Assembly (NCBI GenBank): GCA_035293805.1
Contig: DATGMD010000045.1
Location: forward strand, 54,975-118,974
Length of the DNA stretch: 64,000 nucleotides
Direction: 5' to 3'
Source of the DNA: JAJPHF01 sp035293805
GTDB lineage: Bacteria > Chloroflexota > UBA6077 > JAJPHF01
Shown here: one piece after another, positions 32,448 to 40,557 of the stretch
Numbering within the stretch: the stretch's first letter is position 1
Layout: each line of letters begins with the position of its first letter
The notes under the pieces: generated by a model
Databases searched by the model: none
Told to the model about the DNA's origin: nothing
What the model saw: only the letters and a program-made list of their open reading frames with translations
Made by a program: the position numbers and the translations under genes

Positions 32448-33539
32448 TCAGCGGCCGAGCGCCGCCACCGCGTCCGCCATGTACTGAGGGGCGATCAACT
32501 GCTCGGGGCTGATCTGCAACGCGGCGGGCTCCTGCGCCGCAAGCTGTTGGAGGCCCGCGCGGATGGGCTCCACACGGGGCACCGGCGAGTCGGGGAAGCG
32601 GTGGATGCCGGCGCGGTAGGTCGCGACGAGTAGGTCGTCGTCCGTCTCGCCGCTGTAGCGCTTGAGCGAGGCCAGGGCAGCGGCCTCGTCTCCTAGCAGG
32701 CGCCAGCCCTCTGCGTGGGCTCGAGCAACGCGGCGCATTGTCTCCGGTCGGTCGGCCAGGAACCGTCGCGTGGTAACGATCGCGCTCTGGTAGATCGGCA
32801 GGTCCAGATCGCCCATGTCCGCCAGCATCACGGCGCCGTTGCGCTGCGCCTGAAACACGCTCGGCGGCGACAGCATGGCGGCGTCGATAGCGCCGGTCTG
32901 CAACCCGGCAACGCTCTCGGGGTAGCCGCCCATTTGCAGGATCGTCACGTCGTCGCCGGGCTGGAGGCCGATCGTGCCCAGATAGTAGCGGGCTATCGTA
33001 TCCGAGATCGAGCCGAAGCGGGTGATGCCCAGTCGCGCGCCCCGCAAGTCGGCCGGGGTGTGCAGGCTCGGGACAGCCGACAGCCAGAACAAGGCCCGGT
33101 CCATCCCCGCCGTGACGACCACCATGTCGCCGCCCTGGACGGTCGAGGCAATGGCGATCTCCTGGCCGGCGTCCGCCATCGGGATCTCGCCGTTCAGCAG
33201 CGCCGGGGCTAGCGTGGTGCTCGTAGCGACGTAGTCCATCGTCACGTCGAGGCCCTCGCGCTCGTAGAGCCCGGCGTCGTAGGTGAGCCAGTGCGGGACC
33301 ATCGAGAGACTCAACGCGGAGTAGGGGATCCGGACCGCGTCGCGCGGCGGGCGGAGCGCCTCCGGGGCGCTGGGCGCGGCGGGCGCCGCCGCCTGCGGCG
33401 CTGCGCCGGTGCTGCCGTCCGGGGCTGCGGGCGCGGCGGGCGGCGGTGCAGCGCGCGGTGCGGGAGCGCACCCGGCTATCAGCCCGAGCAGGCTAACGGC
33501 GAGCACGACCAACGCGCGCGGGAACGATTGCAGCCACAT
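32448..33539 (-). CDS. Solute-binding lipoprotein, NMT1/SsuA-like
   Basis: A 363-residue lipoprotein with lipobox LIAGC (Cys24), an Ala/Pro linker, and a binding fold (VRIPYSALSLSMVPHWLTYD, AGLYEREGLDVTMDY). It lies upstream of and in line with a second solute-binding gene and downstream of an MgtC-like gene. As with the other four lipoproteins in this window, no ABC permease or ATPase gene accompanies it. Confidence 0.87.
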   Translation of the reverse strand: MWLQSFPRALVVLAVSLLGLIAGCAPAPRAAPPPAAPAAPDGSTGAAPQAAAPAAPSAPEALRPPRDAVRIPYSALSLSMVPHWLTYDAGLYEREGLDVTMDYVATSTTLAPALLNGEIPMADAGQEIAIASTVQGGDMVVVTAGMDRALFWLSAVPSLHTPADLRGARLGITRFGSISDTIARYYLGTIGLQPGDDVTILQMGGYPESVAGLQTGAIDAAMLSPPSVFQAQRNGAVMLADMGDLDLPIYQSAIVTTRRFLADRPETMRRVARAHAEGWRLLGDEAAALASLKRYSGETDDDLLVATYRAGIHRFPDSPVPRVEPIRAGLQQLAAQEPAALQISPEQLIAPQYMADAVAALGR

Positions 33540-33645
33540 GCCGAGCCTCCCACAGCACTCCGCGCATCGCTCAGCCCGATGCCGCGATGGGTACCATAGT
33601 ACACCTCCGTGGCGCCGACGGGAGCAGTCGCACGGGGCCGGGCTG

Positions 33646-34221
33646 CTACCGGTGCGGGGGGCGGACGCGGTGGCGGGCAGGGCCGCGGCCGGCGCGCTGG
33701 GGCGGCCGACGCCCTGTGAGCGTTTCGGCGGCGGTGCGAGCGCGCTGGCCGGGGAACAGGCCCGACGCCTCGCCGCCGCGGCGCTGCGACGTGCGGGGGC
33801 GCAGCCAGGCGTGCGGCAGCCGCAGGATGACCACGGACACGATCGTGCTGACCACGGCGAGTGGGAAAGCGCCGCCGGCTGCCGCCATGCCGAGCGCGGC
33901 GGCCATCCAGATGCTCGCGGCGGTGGTGAGGCCGGCCACCGAGCCGCCCGACTGGATGATCGCCCCGGCGCCCAGGAAGCCGATGCCCGACACGATCTGC
34001 GCCGCCACGCGGCTGGGGTCCCAGGCCTCGCTCACGCCGCCAAAGATGCTGTACGACGCCACGGTGAACAGCGCCGAGCCGCCCGCCACCAGCATGTGCG
34101 TGCGCAGCCCGGCGACCTTGGCCCGCCGCTCCCGCTCGAACCCGATCACCGCGCCCAGCGCGAACGCCACCAGCACCCGCCCGATCAGCTCCAGCTCGAG
34201 CAGGCGCGCTAGATCGACCAT
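33646..34221 (-). CDS. MgtC/SapB family membrane protein
   Basis: A 191-residue inner-membrane protein with the MgtC/SapB pattern: GFERERRAKVAGLRTHMLV after the first helix, then GIGFLGAGAIIQSG and GLTTAASIWMAAALGMAAA. The family is tied to growth at low Mg2+ and to virulence in pathogens, but it is widespread in environmental bacteria with unclear function. The C-terminal 45 residues are Arg-rich and poorly conserved. It is divergent from the MFS gene at 34.4 kb. Confidence 0.9.
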   Translation of the reverse strand: MVDLARLLELELIGRVLVAFALGAVIGFERERRAKVAGLRTHMLVAGGSALFTVASYSIFGGVSEAWDPSRVAAQIVSGIGFLGAGAIIQSGGSVAGLTTAASIWMAAALGMAAAGGAFPLAVVSTIVSVVILRLPHAWLRPRTSQRRGGEASGLFPGQRARTAAETLTGRRPPQRAGRGPARHRVRPPHR

Positions 34222-34401
34222 CCGCTTGCCCTACCGCTCCGCGCCGTTGTTACTCTCAGTGTAGACTACCCCGCCCGCGCGAATCGCGCGCCCGCCGTCC
34301 CTCGACAGGTGGCTGCCGCGTGCTGTACACCAGGGCGGCAGGCGCGCGGGACCGCCGCGGGGCCATCGCGCGAGCGCGGGCCGACGTGGACGGGAGGGCC
34401 G

Positions 34402-35634
34402 ATGCGGGTACCCTCGATGGGGGCGGTGTTCGGGCTGGGCGGCCTGCCGGCCGCGATCCAACGGGGGCTGGTGGTGGCGTTCGCGACGAGCGTCGCCAGC
34501 ATTATGGGCGTGCAGCTCGTCTTCCCCGTGCTGCCGCCGATGATGGAGCAGCTTGCCGTCAGCAAGTCCACTATCGGCCTCGTCGTCACCGTCTACACGG
34601 TGCCGATGATCTTCCTGGCGCCTGTGGCCGGCGCCATCGCTGACCTGCACGGCCGCCGCCCGCTGCTGTTCGGCGGCTTGGTGCTGTTCGGCCTGGCGGG
34701 CGCGGGCGTGGGGCTGGCGCCCAGCTTCGAGTGGGTGCTCGCGCTCCGGGCGCTGCAAGGAGTCGGCGCCAGCGCGGTCATGCCGCTGACCATCGTCCTG
34801 CTCAGCGATCTCTTGCACGGCGAGCACGAGACGAGCGCCCAGGGCCTGAAGGTGGTGCTCGACCGCGTGAGCCTGACCATCGTGCCGCTGGTAGCCGGCA
34901 TCCTGGCCACGCTCACCTGGCGGCTCCCGTACTTCTTGTTCGCGCTGGCCCTACCGGTGGCCTTCCTCGGCCTGGCCTGGCTGCCCGAGACGCGCACGGC
35001 CGAGCACGCCAACCTGCGCGCGTACGTCGGCAGCTTCGGCGCCATCGGCCGCCGCCCGCGCCTGCTGCTCGCCTTTAGCGCCGGCTTCCTGCGCTTCTTC
35101 CTCGACTACGGCTACTTCACTTACCTGCCGATCTACCTGGCCCTGGCGCGCGGTAGCTCGCCGGCCGAGGTCGGGCTGCTGTTCGGCGCCTTCGCCATCG
35201 GCGCGATGGTCACGGCCAGCCAGGTGGGGCGGCTGTCGCGGGGCCGCGACGTGGTCGACCTGGTGTTCGTCGGCTTCGTGCTCGCCGGCGTGTCCGTGCT
35301 GGTGATTCCCCTGCTGCCCGCTGCGATCTTCGTGGCGGGCAGCCTGTTCGTCTACGGCCTCGGCAACGGCCTCATCTCCCCGCTGCAGAAGAACCTCCTG
35401 ACGCGCAACGCGCCGCCCGAGACCCGCGGCGGCGTGGTGTCGCTCGACCGCGTGTTCCAGCAGGTGGCAAAGTCGCTGGCGCCCGGGCTGATGGGGGCGC
35501 TGCTCGTCGTGGCCGACGTCAGCGCGGTCTTCTGGGTACTCGGCGCGCTCTCCCTGGCGAGCGTCGGCCTGGCCGCCGGCCTGTTGGGAACTCATCGGCC
35601 CGCTCACAGAGCCGCGATCAGCGCCAGCGAGTGA
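34402..35634 (+). CDS. MFS transporter
   Basis: A 410-residue membrane protein with about 12 hydrophobic segments. It shows MFS motif A (GAIADLHGRRPLLFGG) and an extended first helix beginning RGLVVAFATSVASIMGVQLV. The ATG at 34402 follows GGGAGGG. The resemblance is to multidrug/H+ antiporter-type exporters, but the substrate cannot be read. It is a single gene, divergent from the MgtC-like gene. Confidence 0.86.
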   Translation: MRVPSMGAVFGLGGLPAAIQRGLVVAFATSVASIMGVQLVFPVLPPMMEQLAVSKSTIGLVVTVYTVPMIFLAPVAGAIADLHGRRPLLFGGLVLFGLAGAGVGLAPSFEWVLALRALQGVGASAVMPLTIVLLSDLLHGEHETSAQGLKVVLDRVSLTIVPLVAGILATLTWRLPYFLFALALPVAFLGLAWLPETRTAEHANLRAYVGSFGAIGRRPRLLLAFSAGFLRFFLDYGYFTYLPIYLALARGSSPAEVGLLFGAFAIGAMVTASQVGRLSRGRDVVDLVFVGFVLAGVSVLVIPLLPAAIFVAGSLFVYGLGNGLISPLQKNLLTRNAPPETRGGVVSLDRVFQQVAKSLAPGLMGALLVVADVSAVFWVLGALSLASVGLAAGLLGTHRPAHRAAISASE

Positions 35635-35946
35635 CGCAGCCAGCCCGCGACCTGGTTGCTGGACGTCGAGCCTCTGCACGCTCACGGCGCATCCGAGCAC
35701 GAGGCAACGGCATCAGCACACCAAGCAGGCGGCTAGTACTCTTGGGCTGTGCGGAGCCCCCCTGCCCCTCGACTCGGCCGCCATTGATGGGCTTGCCGAG
35801 GTACTCGCCAACATGCTGGCGAAGCAGTGGCAGGCGCTCCAGGCCCAGCATCCGGAGGAAAGGGAGGGAGGCCGAGCAGGCCGCACGGGTCGCCTACGTC
35901 ACCGCTGGTATGGTCGGCAGGGGCCGGCCAACGCCTGGGAGCCCCC
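35635..35946. other. Intergenic stretch, nothing supported
   Basis: About 310 bp separate the MFS gene from the end of the convergent five-gene hypothetical operon. No ORF with an SD, no clean hairpin and no repeat was recognised. Confidence 0.4.
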
Positions 35947-36789
35947 TCACTCGGCTGGCGCAACGGGGATCGAGAATCGCTTCACCGTGCTCGTGAGCAG
36001 CGGCACGGCAAACTCCAGCGCGCCCTGGAGCAGATCGCCGAAGCCGGGGAGCGCGACCAGAGTCGACTGGCTGCGCTCGAACTGCGGCGTGCCCATCGGT
36101 ACGTCCACGCACACGTCCGCCTCGCCCTCGGGCGGGAGCCATCCCGCTGGCACGTCTTCGTCGACGGGGATTTCCTGACTCGTGCCCGTGTCGAGGTCCC
36201 GCACGAGGACGTGTCCCACCCGCCAGCGGCCACCGGGGCACGGCACGCTCTCGTTATGCTCGTCATTCCACCAGGCGAACCAGCCGCACGGCAGCACCAG
36301 GAAGCGGCCGTCGGGACTGAACGCCAGCGTGCTGATGTGGTGAGCCTTCGTCTCGTACCCTGCCCCCTGGAGTTGCCGATCTCCCTCGGGGCGGATCGCC
36401 ACCAGCTCGAACCCCGCCTTGTCCTGCTCCAGCCAGACGAAGGCCGCCAGGTCGCCGCGAGGGGAGGGAATTACTTCATGAGGCCATCCTGGGTGCTCGA
36501 CGCTGCACGTGCTCACACACGTCCCCGCGGGCCACGTGACGCGCTCGATCACGTAGAATCGCGCCAGCACGAACTCTCGGCCACCAGGCAGCCAGCAGAG
36601 GCCATCGGCCGGCTTTGGCCCCCAGGCGATCCGGCCAGAGTGACGGTTCCAGATCGCCGTGTACCAGCCCGCCTTCATCGCCACATGCACTCCGTCCGGG
36701 TACTCGTCCAGCAAGAACACGGGAGGACCCACAAGGAGATCGCCGAAAGTGATTGGCTCGTATCGGTCTGCGTCGCGCACTAACCGCAT
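35947..36789 (-). CDS. Uncharacterised beta-propeller-like protein (last gene of hypothetical operon)
   Basis: A 280-residue protein with blade-like repeats, clearest at ISTLAFSPDGRFLVLPCGW and EVIPSPRGDLAAFVWLEQD, resembling WD40/TolB-type propeller strands. No signal peptide is visible. Trp and aromatic residues are frequent. It is the last gene of a five-gene minus-strand run starting at 38764. I cannot assign a function; a binding or sensor role is suggested only by the repeat pattern. Confidence 0.55.
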   Translation of the reverse strand: MRLVRDADRYEPITFGDLLVGPPVFLLDEYPDGVHVAMKAGWYTAIWNRHSGRIAWGPKPADGLCWLPGGREFVLARFYVIERVTWPAGTCVSTCSVEHPGWPHEVIPSPRGDLAAFVWLEQDKAGFELVAIRPEGDRQLQGAGYETKAHHISTLAFSPDGRFLVLPCGWFAWWNDEHNESVPCPGGRWRVGHVLVRDLDTGTSQEIPVDEDVPAGWLPPEGEADVCVDVPMGTPQFERSQSTLVALPGFGDLLQGALEFAVPLLTSTVKRFSIPVAPAE

Positions 36790-36879
36790 GAACGCCCCCT
36801 CGCCTGTCCAAGTACCACATCATGCTGTCGGTCGGCCCGGCGTGCAGGTAGCGCCCGTGCAGCACCTCGCGCATCGGCG

Positions 36880-37365
36880 TCATGGCCCGACCGAGAGCAG
36901 CCGGAGTATGGCCTGCCGGCCGCCCGGCCCGGCGAACACACCGCCCCGAGCGTGCTGCCATTCGTGAAAGCCGTCGAGTTCCTCGGCCGTCACTTCAGCG
37001 GCCCGGAGGAAGTGAGGCTGCCACGAGGCGAATAGGTCCCAGGTCAGCGGGAGATGGCCGATGCCCCATCCCTGCGGGTCCCCGGAGGCCCGGATGTCCA
37101 GTTCGGCGGGGTCGATGTCGCCTGGGGGCGAGGCGTAGTGGTTGCCGTACACCCGCACATGGACCGCCTGTCGGTTCAGCGCCAGCACTTTGGCGACGCG
37201 GAACGACGACTCCCCCAGGTTGATCGCATAGAGCCCACCAACCTGGAGCCCACCCAGCTCGTCCACGAATCCGCTGAATAAGTCCTGGTCCGATCGCTGG
37301 GCCGCCACAGGAACGGGCACCGAGGCTACCAGGGCCGCGGTAAGTACGATGAGCAGGAGGCGCAT
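36880..37365 (-). CDS. Secreted hypothetical protein
   Basis: A 161-residue protein with a clear signal peptide (MRLLLIVLTAALVASVPVPVAAQ) and no recognised domain. The mature part includes VGGLYAINLGESSFRVAKVL and an HEWQHARGG segment near the C-terminus; an isolated HxxxH is not enough to call a metal site. The ATG follows GAGGGG. It is the fourth gene of the hypothetical operon, between the repeat protein and the propeller-like protein. Confidence 0.6.
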   Translation of the reverse strand: MRLLLIVLTAALVASVPVPVAAQRSDQDLFSGFVDELGGLQVGGLYAINLGESSFRVAKVLALNRQAVHVRVYGNHYASPPGDIDPAELDIRASGDPQGWGIGHLPLTWDLFASWQPHFLRAAEVTAEELDGFHEWQHARGGVFAGPGGRQAILRLLSVGP

Positions 37366-37381
37366 TGTGTTCCCCTCCATC

Positions 37382-38170
37382 TCACGGGGCCTGCCAGATG
37401 GGCGTCCCCGCCTCGTCCAACATTGCCGTGTACGGGACACCATCCGCTCCGACCCCCAGGTCCAATCGGGTCCGGCTAAGGTCATCGCGTAAGCGAATGC
37501 GCGTGCCCTCATCGGGTACTGCCAGCGTGACCCCTCGCCCACCTACCTCACCGAGCGAAATGAGAGCGGTCCCGTTGTCACCTGCCAGGAGCGCGACTCC
37601 TGACTGGGGCGAAGCGCCGCTCAGCTGCAGGCCGGCCGTACCGTCTCGGGCGGCGCCGAGCATCACCCGCAGGCGGGCGTCCGAGTCGGTGATGACCATG
37701 CCAGGCGAGGAGTTGACAGGGACGGCCAACGCGATGCCGCCGTACCCTCGCGCATCCTGCATGTTCAGGCCCGACGGACCTCCCTCGTCCAGGAAGAGTG
37801 AGTGGCGAGCGCGGCCGTTGCTGTCTAGCTGAGCCACGGTAGACGCGCCACGCTCGTTGACGATGGCCGCGAAGCGTGGCCGCCCAGCAGGGTCTTGCAG
37901 CACCATCCCGACGTGGGAGCCAGTCAGAGCGACCTGACCGGCGGACAGGTCAGGCGAGGTCGGGAGCACATCTGCCCCGATAATGGCCCGCACTGCCCCG
38001 GAGCGGTCGGTCAGCTCGAACCGCTCGGCCCGCACAACGGACTGGGCGGCCTGAGAATCAGGCGCCGCGCGGATCGTGGGCGCCAAGACCAGCAGCGCCG
38101 CGGTCAGCGTCACCAGCGACGATACGCAGGACGCGATGAGTGCGGTAAGGATGATGGCGCGGATAGACAT
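37382..38170 (-). CDS. Membrane-anchored repeat protein of unknown function
   Basis: A 262-residue protein with an N-terminal membrane segment (IILTALIASCVSSLVTLTAALLVL in two stretches) and about eight or nine loose repeats of roughly 25 residues with the pattern hydrophobic-x-D-x2-G-x2-R-x2-hydrophobic (RFELTDRSGAVRAIIG, MVLQDPAGRPRFAAIV, VAQLDSNGRARHSLFL). These suggest a beta-solenoid or propeller on the outer face. The ATG is one base after the stop of the upstream gene, with GAGGAGA before it, so the two are coupled. Confidence 0.6.
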   Translation of the reverse strand: MSIRAIILTALIASCVSSLVTLTAALLVLAPTIRAAPDSQAAQSVVRAERFELTDRSGAVRAIIGADVLPTSPDLSAGQVALTGSHVGMVLQDPAGRPRFAAIVNERGASTVAQLDSNGRARHSLFLDEGGPSGLNMQDARGYGGIALAVPVNSSPGMVITDSDARLRVMLGAARDGTAGLQLSGASPQSGVALLAGDNGTALISLGEVGGRGVTLAVPDEGTRIRLRDDLSRTRLDLGVGADGVPYTAMLDEAGTPIWQAP

Positions 38171-38171
38171 C

Positions 38172-38549
38172 CTAATCTCCTCTCGGGCCAGACTCGTCGC
38201 AGGGCTGCCAGTCCGACTCTGGGGTCGCCGCCCCGCGTTTCGTGACTATCCAGCCCGTTCGCTCGACGCAAGCGTACAGGGCGGGTGCGAAGAATAGACC
38301 CCGCGCCACGGCAGACCCGTAGAAGATGACGAGCCATCCCGACGCAGACGGCCGAACTTCTACCCGAGTGCCGCGCAGCTCCGATTCGTCAAAGTCTCCG
38401 CCGAGCGAGAGCCGCAGGTCGTCCAAGGCAACCTGCACGGCTCTCTCCTCGTCCGGTCCCATCGGCGCTCTGAGCGGGTTAGATGACATCGGCGAACTCA
38501 CCACACTCCAAGCAGCGAGAGCGAGGAGGCTGAGCGCACGGGTGTGCAT
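38172..38549 (-). CDS. Secreted or anchored hypothetical protein
   Basis: A 125-residue protein with a short hydrophobic N-terminus (LSLLALAAWSVVSS), then an acidic stretch (PDEERAVQVALDDLRLSLGG) and two Cys in the C-terminal half. No family is recognised. The ATG overlaps the stop of the upstream gene by one base (TGATG), showing tight coupling. It is the second gene of the five-gene hypothetical run. Confidence 0.55.
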   Translation of the reverse strand: MHTRALSLLALAAWSVVSSPMSSNPLRAPMGPDEERAVQVALDDLRLSLGGDFDESELRGTRVEVRPSASGWLVIFYGSAVARGLFFAPALYACVERTGWIVTKRGAATPESDWQPCDESGPRGD

Positions 38550-38764
38550 CAAGGCTTCCCGAGCATGAGTAACGTCCGCAGCTTCCCGAGTAGGCGCGCA
38601 CGCCAACTGGGCGGCTGCGCGGCGCCCTCCCGCGGGGCTACCCCGTAGCCCGCGGCGACTTCCTGCCGCCACGCGGCCAAAGTGCGCGCGTGCTCGGCGT
38701 TGCGCCGCGCCTGCTCCAGGGCCCAGTCCGGGCCAATGCTGTCGGGGCCGATTTCGCTGCTCAT
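38549..38764 (-). CDS. Small hypothetical protein (first gene of operon)
   Basis: A 71-residue soluble protein with an Ala/Arg/Glu helix (ALEQARRNAEHARTLAAWRQ) and a basic C-terminus (RARLLGKLRTLLMLGKP) that could be amphipathic. The ATG at 38764 follows GGGAGAG; an upstream start at 38794 is less well supported. No family is recognised. Its stop overlaps the start of the next gene. Confidence 0.5.
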   Translation of the reverse strand: MSSEIGPDSIGPDWALEQARRNAEHARTLAAWRQEVAAGYGVAPREGAAQPPSWRARLLGKLRTLLMLGKP

Positions 38765-38975
38765 GGTCAGCTCTCCCGCTCCGGGCTGCCCCACCAGTTT
38801 GGCCGGGTGACCCTGGCCGTAGAGTCCCGCAGATGGGCGGTGCGACGCCGCCAGGTCTGATTGTACCCCGCCTCGGTTGGCGGGGCTCTACGGACCACAG
38901 CAGTTCTTTAGCATCCGGCTAACTGCCCGTTAGCCGTTCGCTCGTAGGCTGATGATGACCCACCTGGAGGTGACA

Positions 38976-39188
38976 GTGCGGATGCCGAACCCGATCGTGC
39001 GCTGCGGACGCTGCAACGGCCAGATGGCGAAGGGCTATGACGGGGAACTGACCTGCTTGTGGTGCGGTGAGGTCGTCTACCCGCCGCCTCCACCGCTCTA
39101 CACGGGCGACGACATCGAGGCGTGGCGGGCGAGCCTCCGCGGGAAGCCCGGCCGTCCGCGGCGTGCGCCCCCTCCCGATGCAGCGTGA
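38976..39188 (+). CDS. Small zinc-ribbon protein
   Basis: A protein of about 70 residues with two CxxC knuckles (CGRCNGQM and CLWCGE), a zinc-ribbon. A Pro-rich linker (PPPPPLYTGDD) and a basic tail (GKPGRPRRAPPP) follow. The GTG at 38976 is used because GGAGG lies five bases upstream; an ATG at 38952 is also possible. It is divergent from the hypothetical operon. Such proteins often bind nucleic acid or other proteins; the role here is unknown. Confidence 0.55.
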   Translation: MRMPNPIVRCGRCNGQMAKGYDGELTCLWCGEVVYPPPPPLYTGDDIEAWRASLRGKPGRPRRAPPPDAA

Positions 39189-39228
39189 CCCGCGCCAGGA
39201 GCCGAATCGGAGGTCTTCTGGGGGGCGA

Positions 39229-39597
39229 TCAGGGGGCGGCGGCCAGCGCGTCCTCTACGGCCGCCATTAGATGGTCGACCGCGAACGGCTTGCGGAGGTG
39301 GCGATGGGCGGCCAGCCGCGCCAGCCAGGCCGCATCGGGCCAGCAGGGGTTGAGCACGAGCAGCCGCACGCGGCTGGCCCACGGGAGCGCGCGCACCCAG
39401 GCCGTGATTTCCCAGCACCGCGGCTCCGGCGCGGCCAGGTCGACGATTAGCAGGTCCGGGCTCGCAGGCGGGGACCAGCCCTGGGCGACGTGCTCCAGTA
39501 GCGCCAGCAGCACGGAGTAGCCACGCCGCGCCAGGTTGAGGTGGATCATCGCCAGCGACATGTCGTCGTCGCTCAGCACCACCACCGCGCGTGCCAT
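39229..39597 (-). CDS. Single-domain response regulator receiver protein
   Basis: A 122-residue receiver domain without an output domain. It keeps the N-terminal acidic cluster (VVVLSDDDMS), the likely phosphoacceptor Asp in LLIVDLAAPE and the conserved Lys in HLRKPF. The ATG at 39597 follows CAGGAG; longer frames upstream would include non-coding GC-rich DNA. It lies 256 bp downstream of the OmpR-type regulator, and a pair of 11-bp-spaced CCTGAAC repeats sits 146-163 bp before its start, so it may be controlled by that regulator. Confidence 0.75.
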   Translation of the reverse strand: MARAVVVLSDDDMSLAMIHLNLARRGYSVLLALLEHVAQGWSPPASPDLLIVDLAAPEPRCWEITAWVRALPWASRVRLLVLNPCWPDAAWLARLAAHRHLRKPFAVDHLMAAVEDALAAAP

Positions 39598-39742
39598 ATT
39601 CGCTCCTGCCACCGCCCCGGTACCGCCGTAGCGGAGGGCGGGCCGCCGCGCCGGCACGTCGAGGGCGTGCCACGAGCGTGGCGCATCTGTCCCCAGTGTG
39701 GCAGGCGTCCCCTCTGCGCGAGCCGGATACGCGCGGCTCGGG

Positions 39743-39760
39743 CCTGAACACGCCCTGAAC
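39743..39760 (-). promoter_or_regulatory. Direct repeat pair with TTCAGG core, 11-bp spacing
   Basis: CCTGAAC at 39743-39749 and 39754-39760 (GTTCAGG on the minus strand) repeat exactly 11 bp apart, the spacing used by OmpR/PhoB-type regulators bound on one DNA face. The pair lies upstream of the receiver gene. The same half-site and spacing occur at 41839-41856. Confidence 0.5.
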
Positions 39761-39852
39761 GGCGCGCGGGCGCGCGCTCTCTCGGGTTCGCGGGCCCCGG
39801 GATGGGCAGGCTTGACGCCGCGGGCGAAGGACGGCAACGTGGGGGCGCCGTG

Positions 39853-40557
39853 TCAGGCGGTCTCGTCCGGGGTGGCGAGGCGGTAGCCGACGCCAGGCTC
39901 GGTGAGGATGTAGCGCGGGGCATCGGGGTGGGGCTCGAGCTTTCGCCGCAGCCGACTGACGTAGGCCCATAGGTAGTCCGCCTCGTCGCGGTAGGCGGGG
40001 CCCCAGACGCGCTGGAGCAGCGTGGTGTGGGTGAGCACGCGACCCGCCGCGAGCGCAAGCTGCTCGAGCAGGCCGTACTCGGTCGGCGTGAGCCGCACCC
40101 GCCGCCCGTCGACGGTGACCTCGCGGCTGCCGTAATCGACGCGTAGCGCGCCTACCTCGAGCGGCGCGCGGGGGCCGCTGCCGCGGCCGTCGGCACGCCG
40201 CAGGTGCGCCCGCACGCGGGCCAGCAGCTCCTGCACGCCGAACGGCTTGGTCAGGTAGTCGTCGGCGCCCAGGTCGAGCGCCCGCACCTTGTCGCGCTCC
40301 TGCCCGCGCGCCGAGATGACGACCACCGGCACGTCGTTCCAGCGCCGCAGCGCCTCCAGCACGGCGAAGCCGTCCGGGCCCGGAATGCCCAGGTCGAGCA
40401 GCACCAGGTCGAGATTCGTCTCCTCGGCGATCTTCAGCGCCTCACAGCCGTCGGCCGCGACGACCACCTCGTAGCCCCGTCCTTGCAGGTTCAACGTCAG
40501 GTAGCGCGCCGTCTGCGGCTCGTCGTCGACGACCAGCACGCGCGTGCCCACGGTCAT
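39853..40557 (-). CDS. OmpR/KdpE-family DNA-binding response regulator
   Basis: A 234-residue response regulator with a receiver domain (acidic pocket in VLVVDDEPQ, phosphoacceptor Asp in LVLLDLGIPGPDG, Lys in YLTKPFGV) and a C-terminal winged helix (VRLTPTEYGLLEQLALAAGRV, then TLLQRVWG, YLWAYVSRLRRKLE and GVGYRL). The pattern is close to KdpE. The ATG overlaps the stop of the histidine kinase gene (ATGA), so the pair is co-translated. Candidate target sites with 11-bp spacing lie at 39743, 41839 and perhaps 55004. Confidence 0.93.
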   Translation of the reverse strand: MTVGTRVLVVDDEPQTARYLTLNLQGRGYEVVVAADGCEALKIAEETNLDLVLLDLGIPGPDGFAVLEALRRWNDVPVVVISARGQERDKVRALDLGADDYLTKPFGVQELLARVRAHLRRADGRGSGPRAPLEVGALRVDYGSREVTVDGRRVRLTPTEYGLLEQLALAAGRVLTHTTLLQRVWGPAYRDEADYLWAYVSRLRRKLEPHPDAPRYILTEPGVGYRLATPDETA

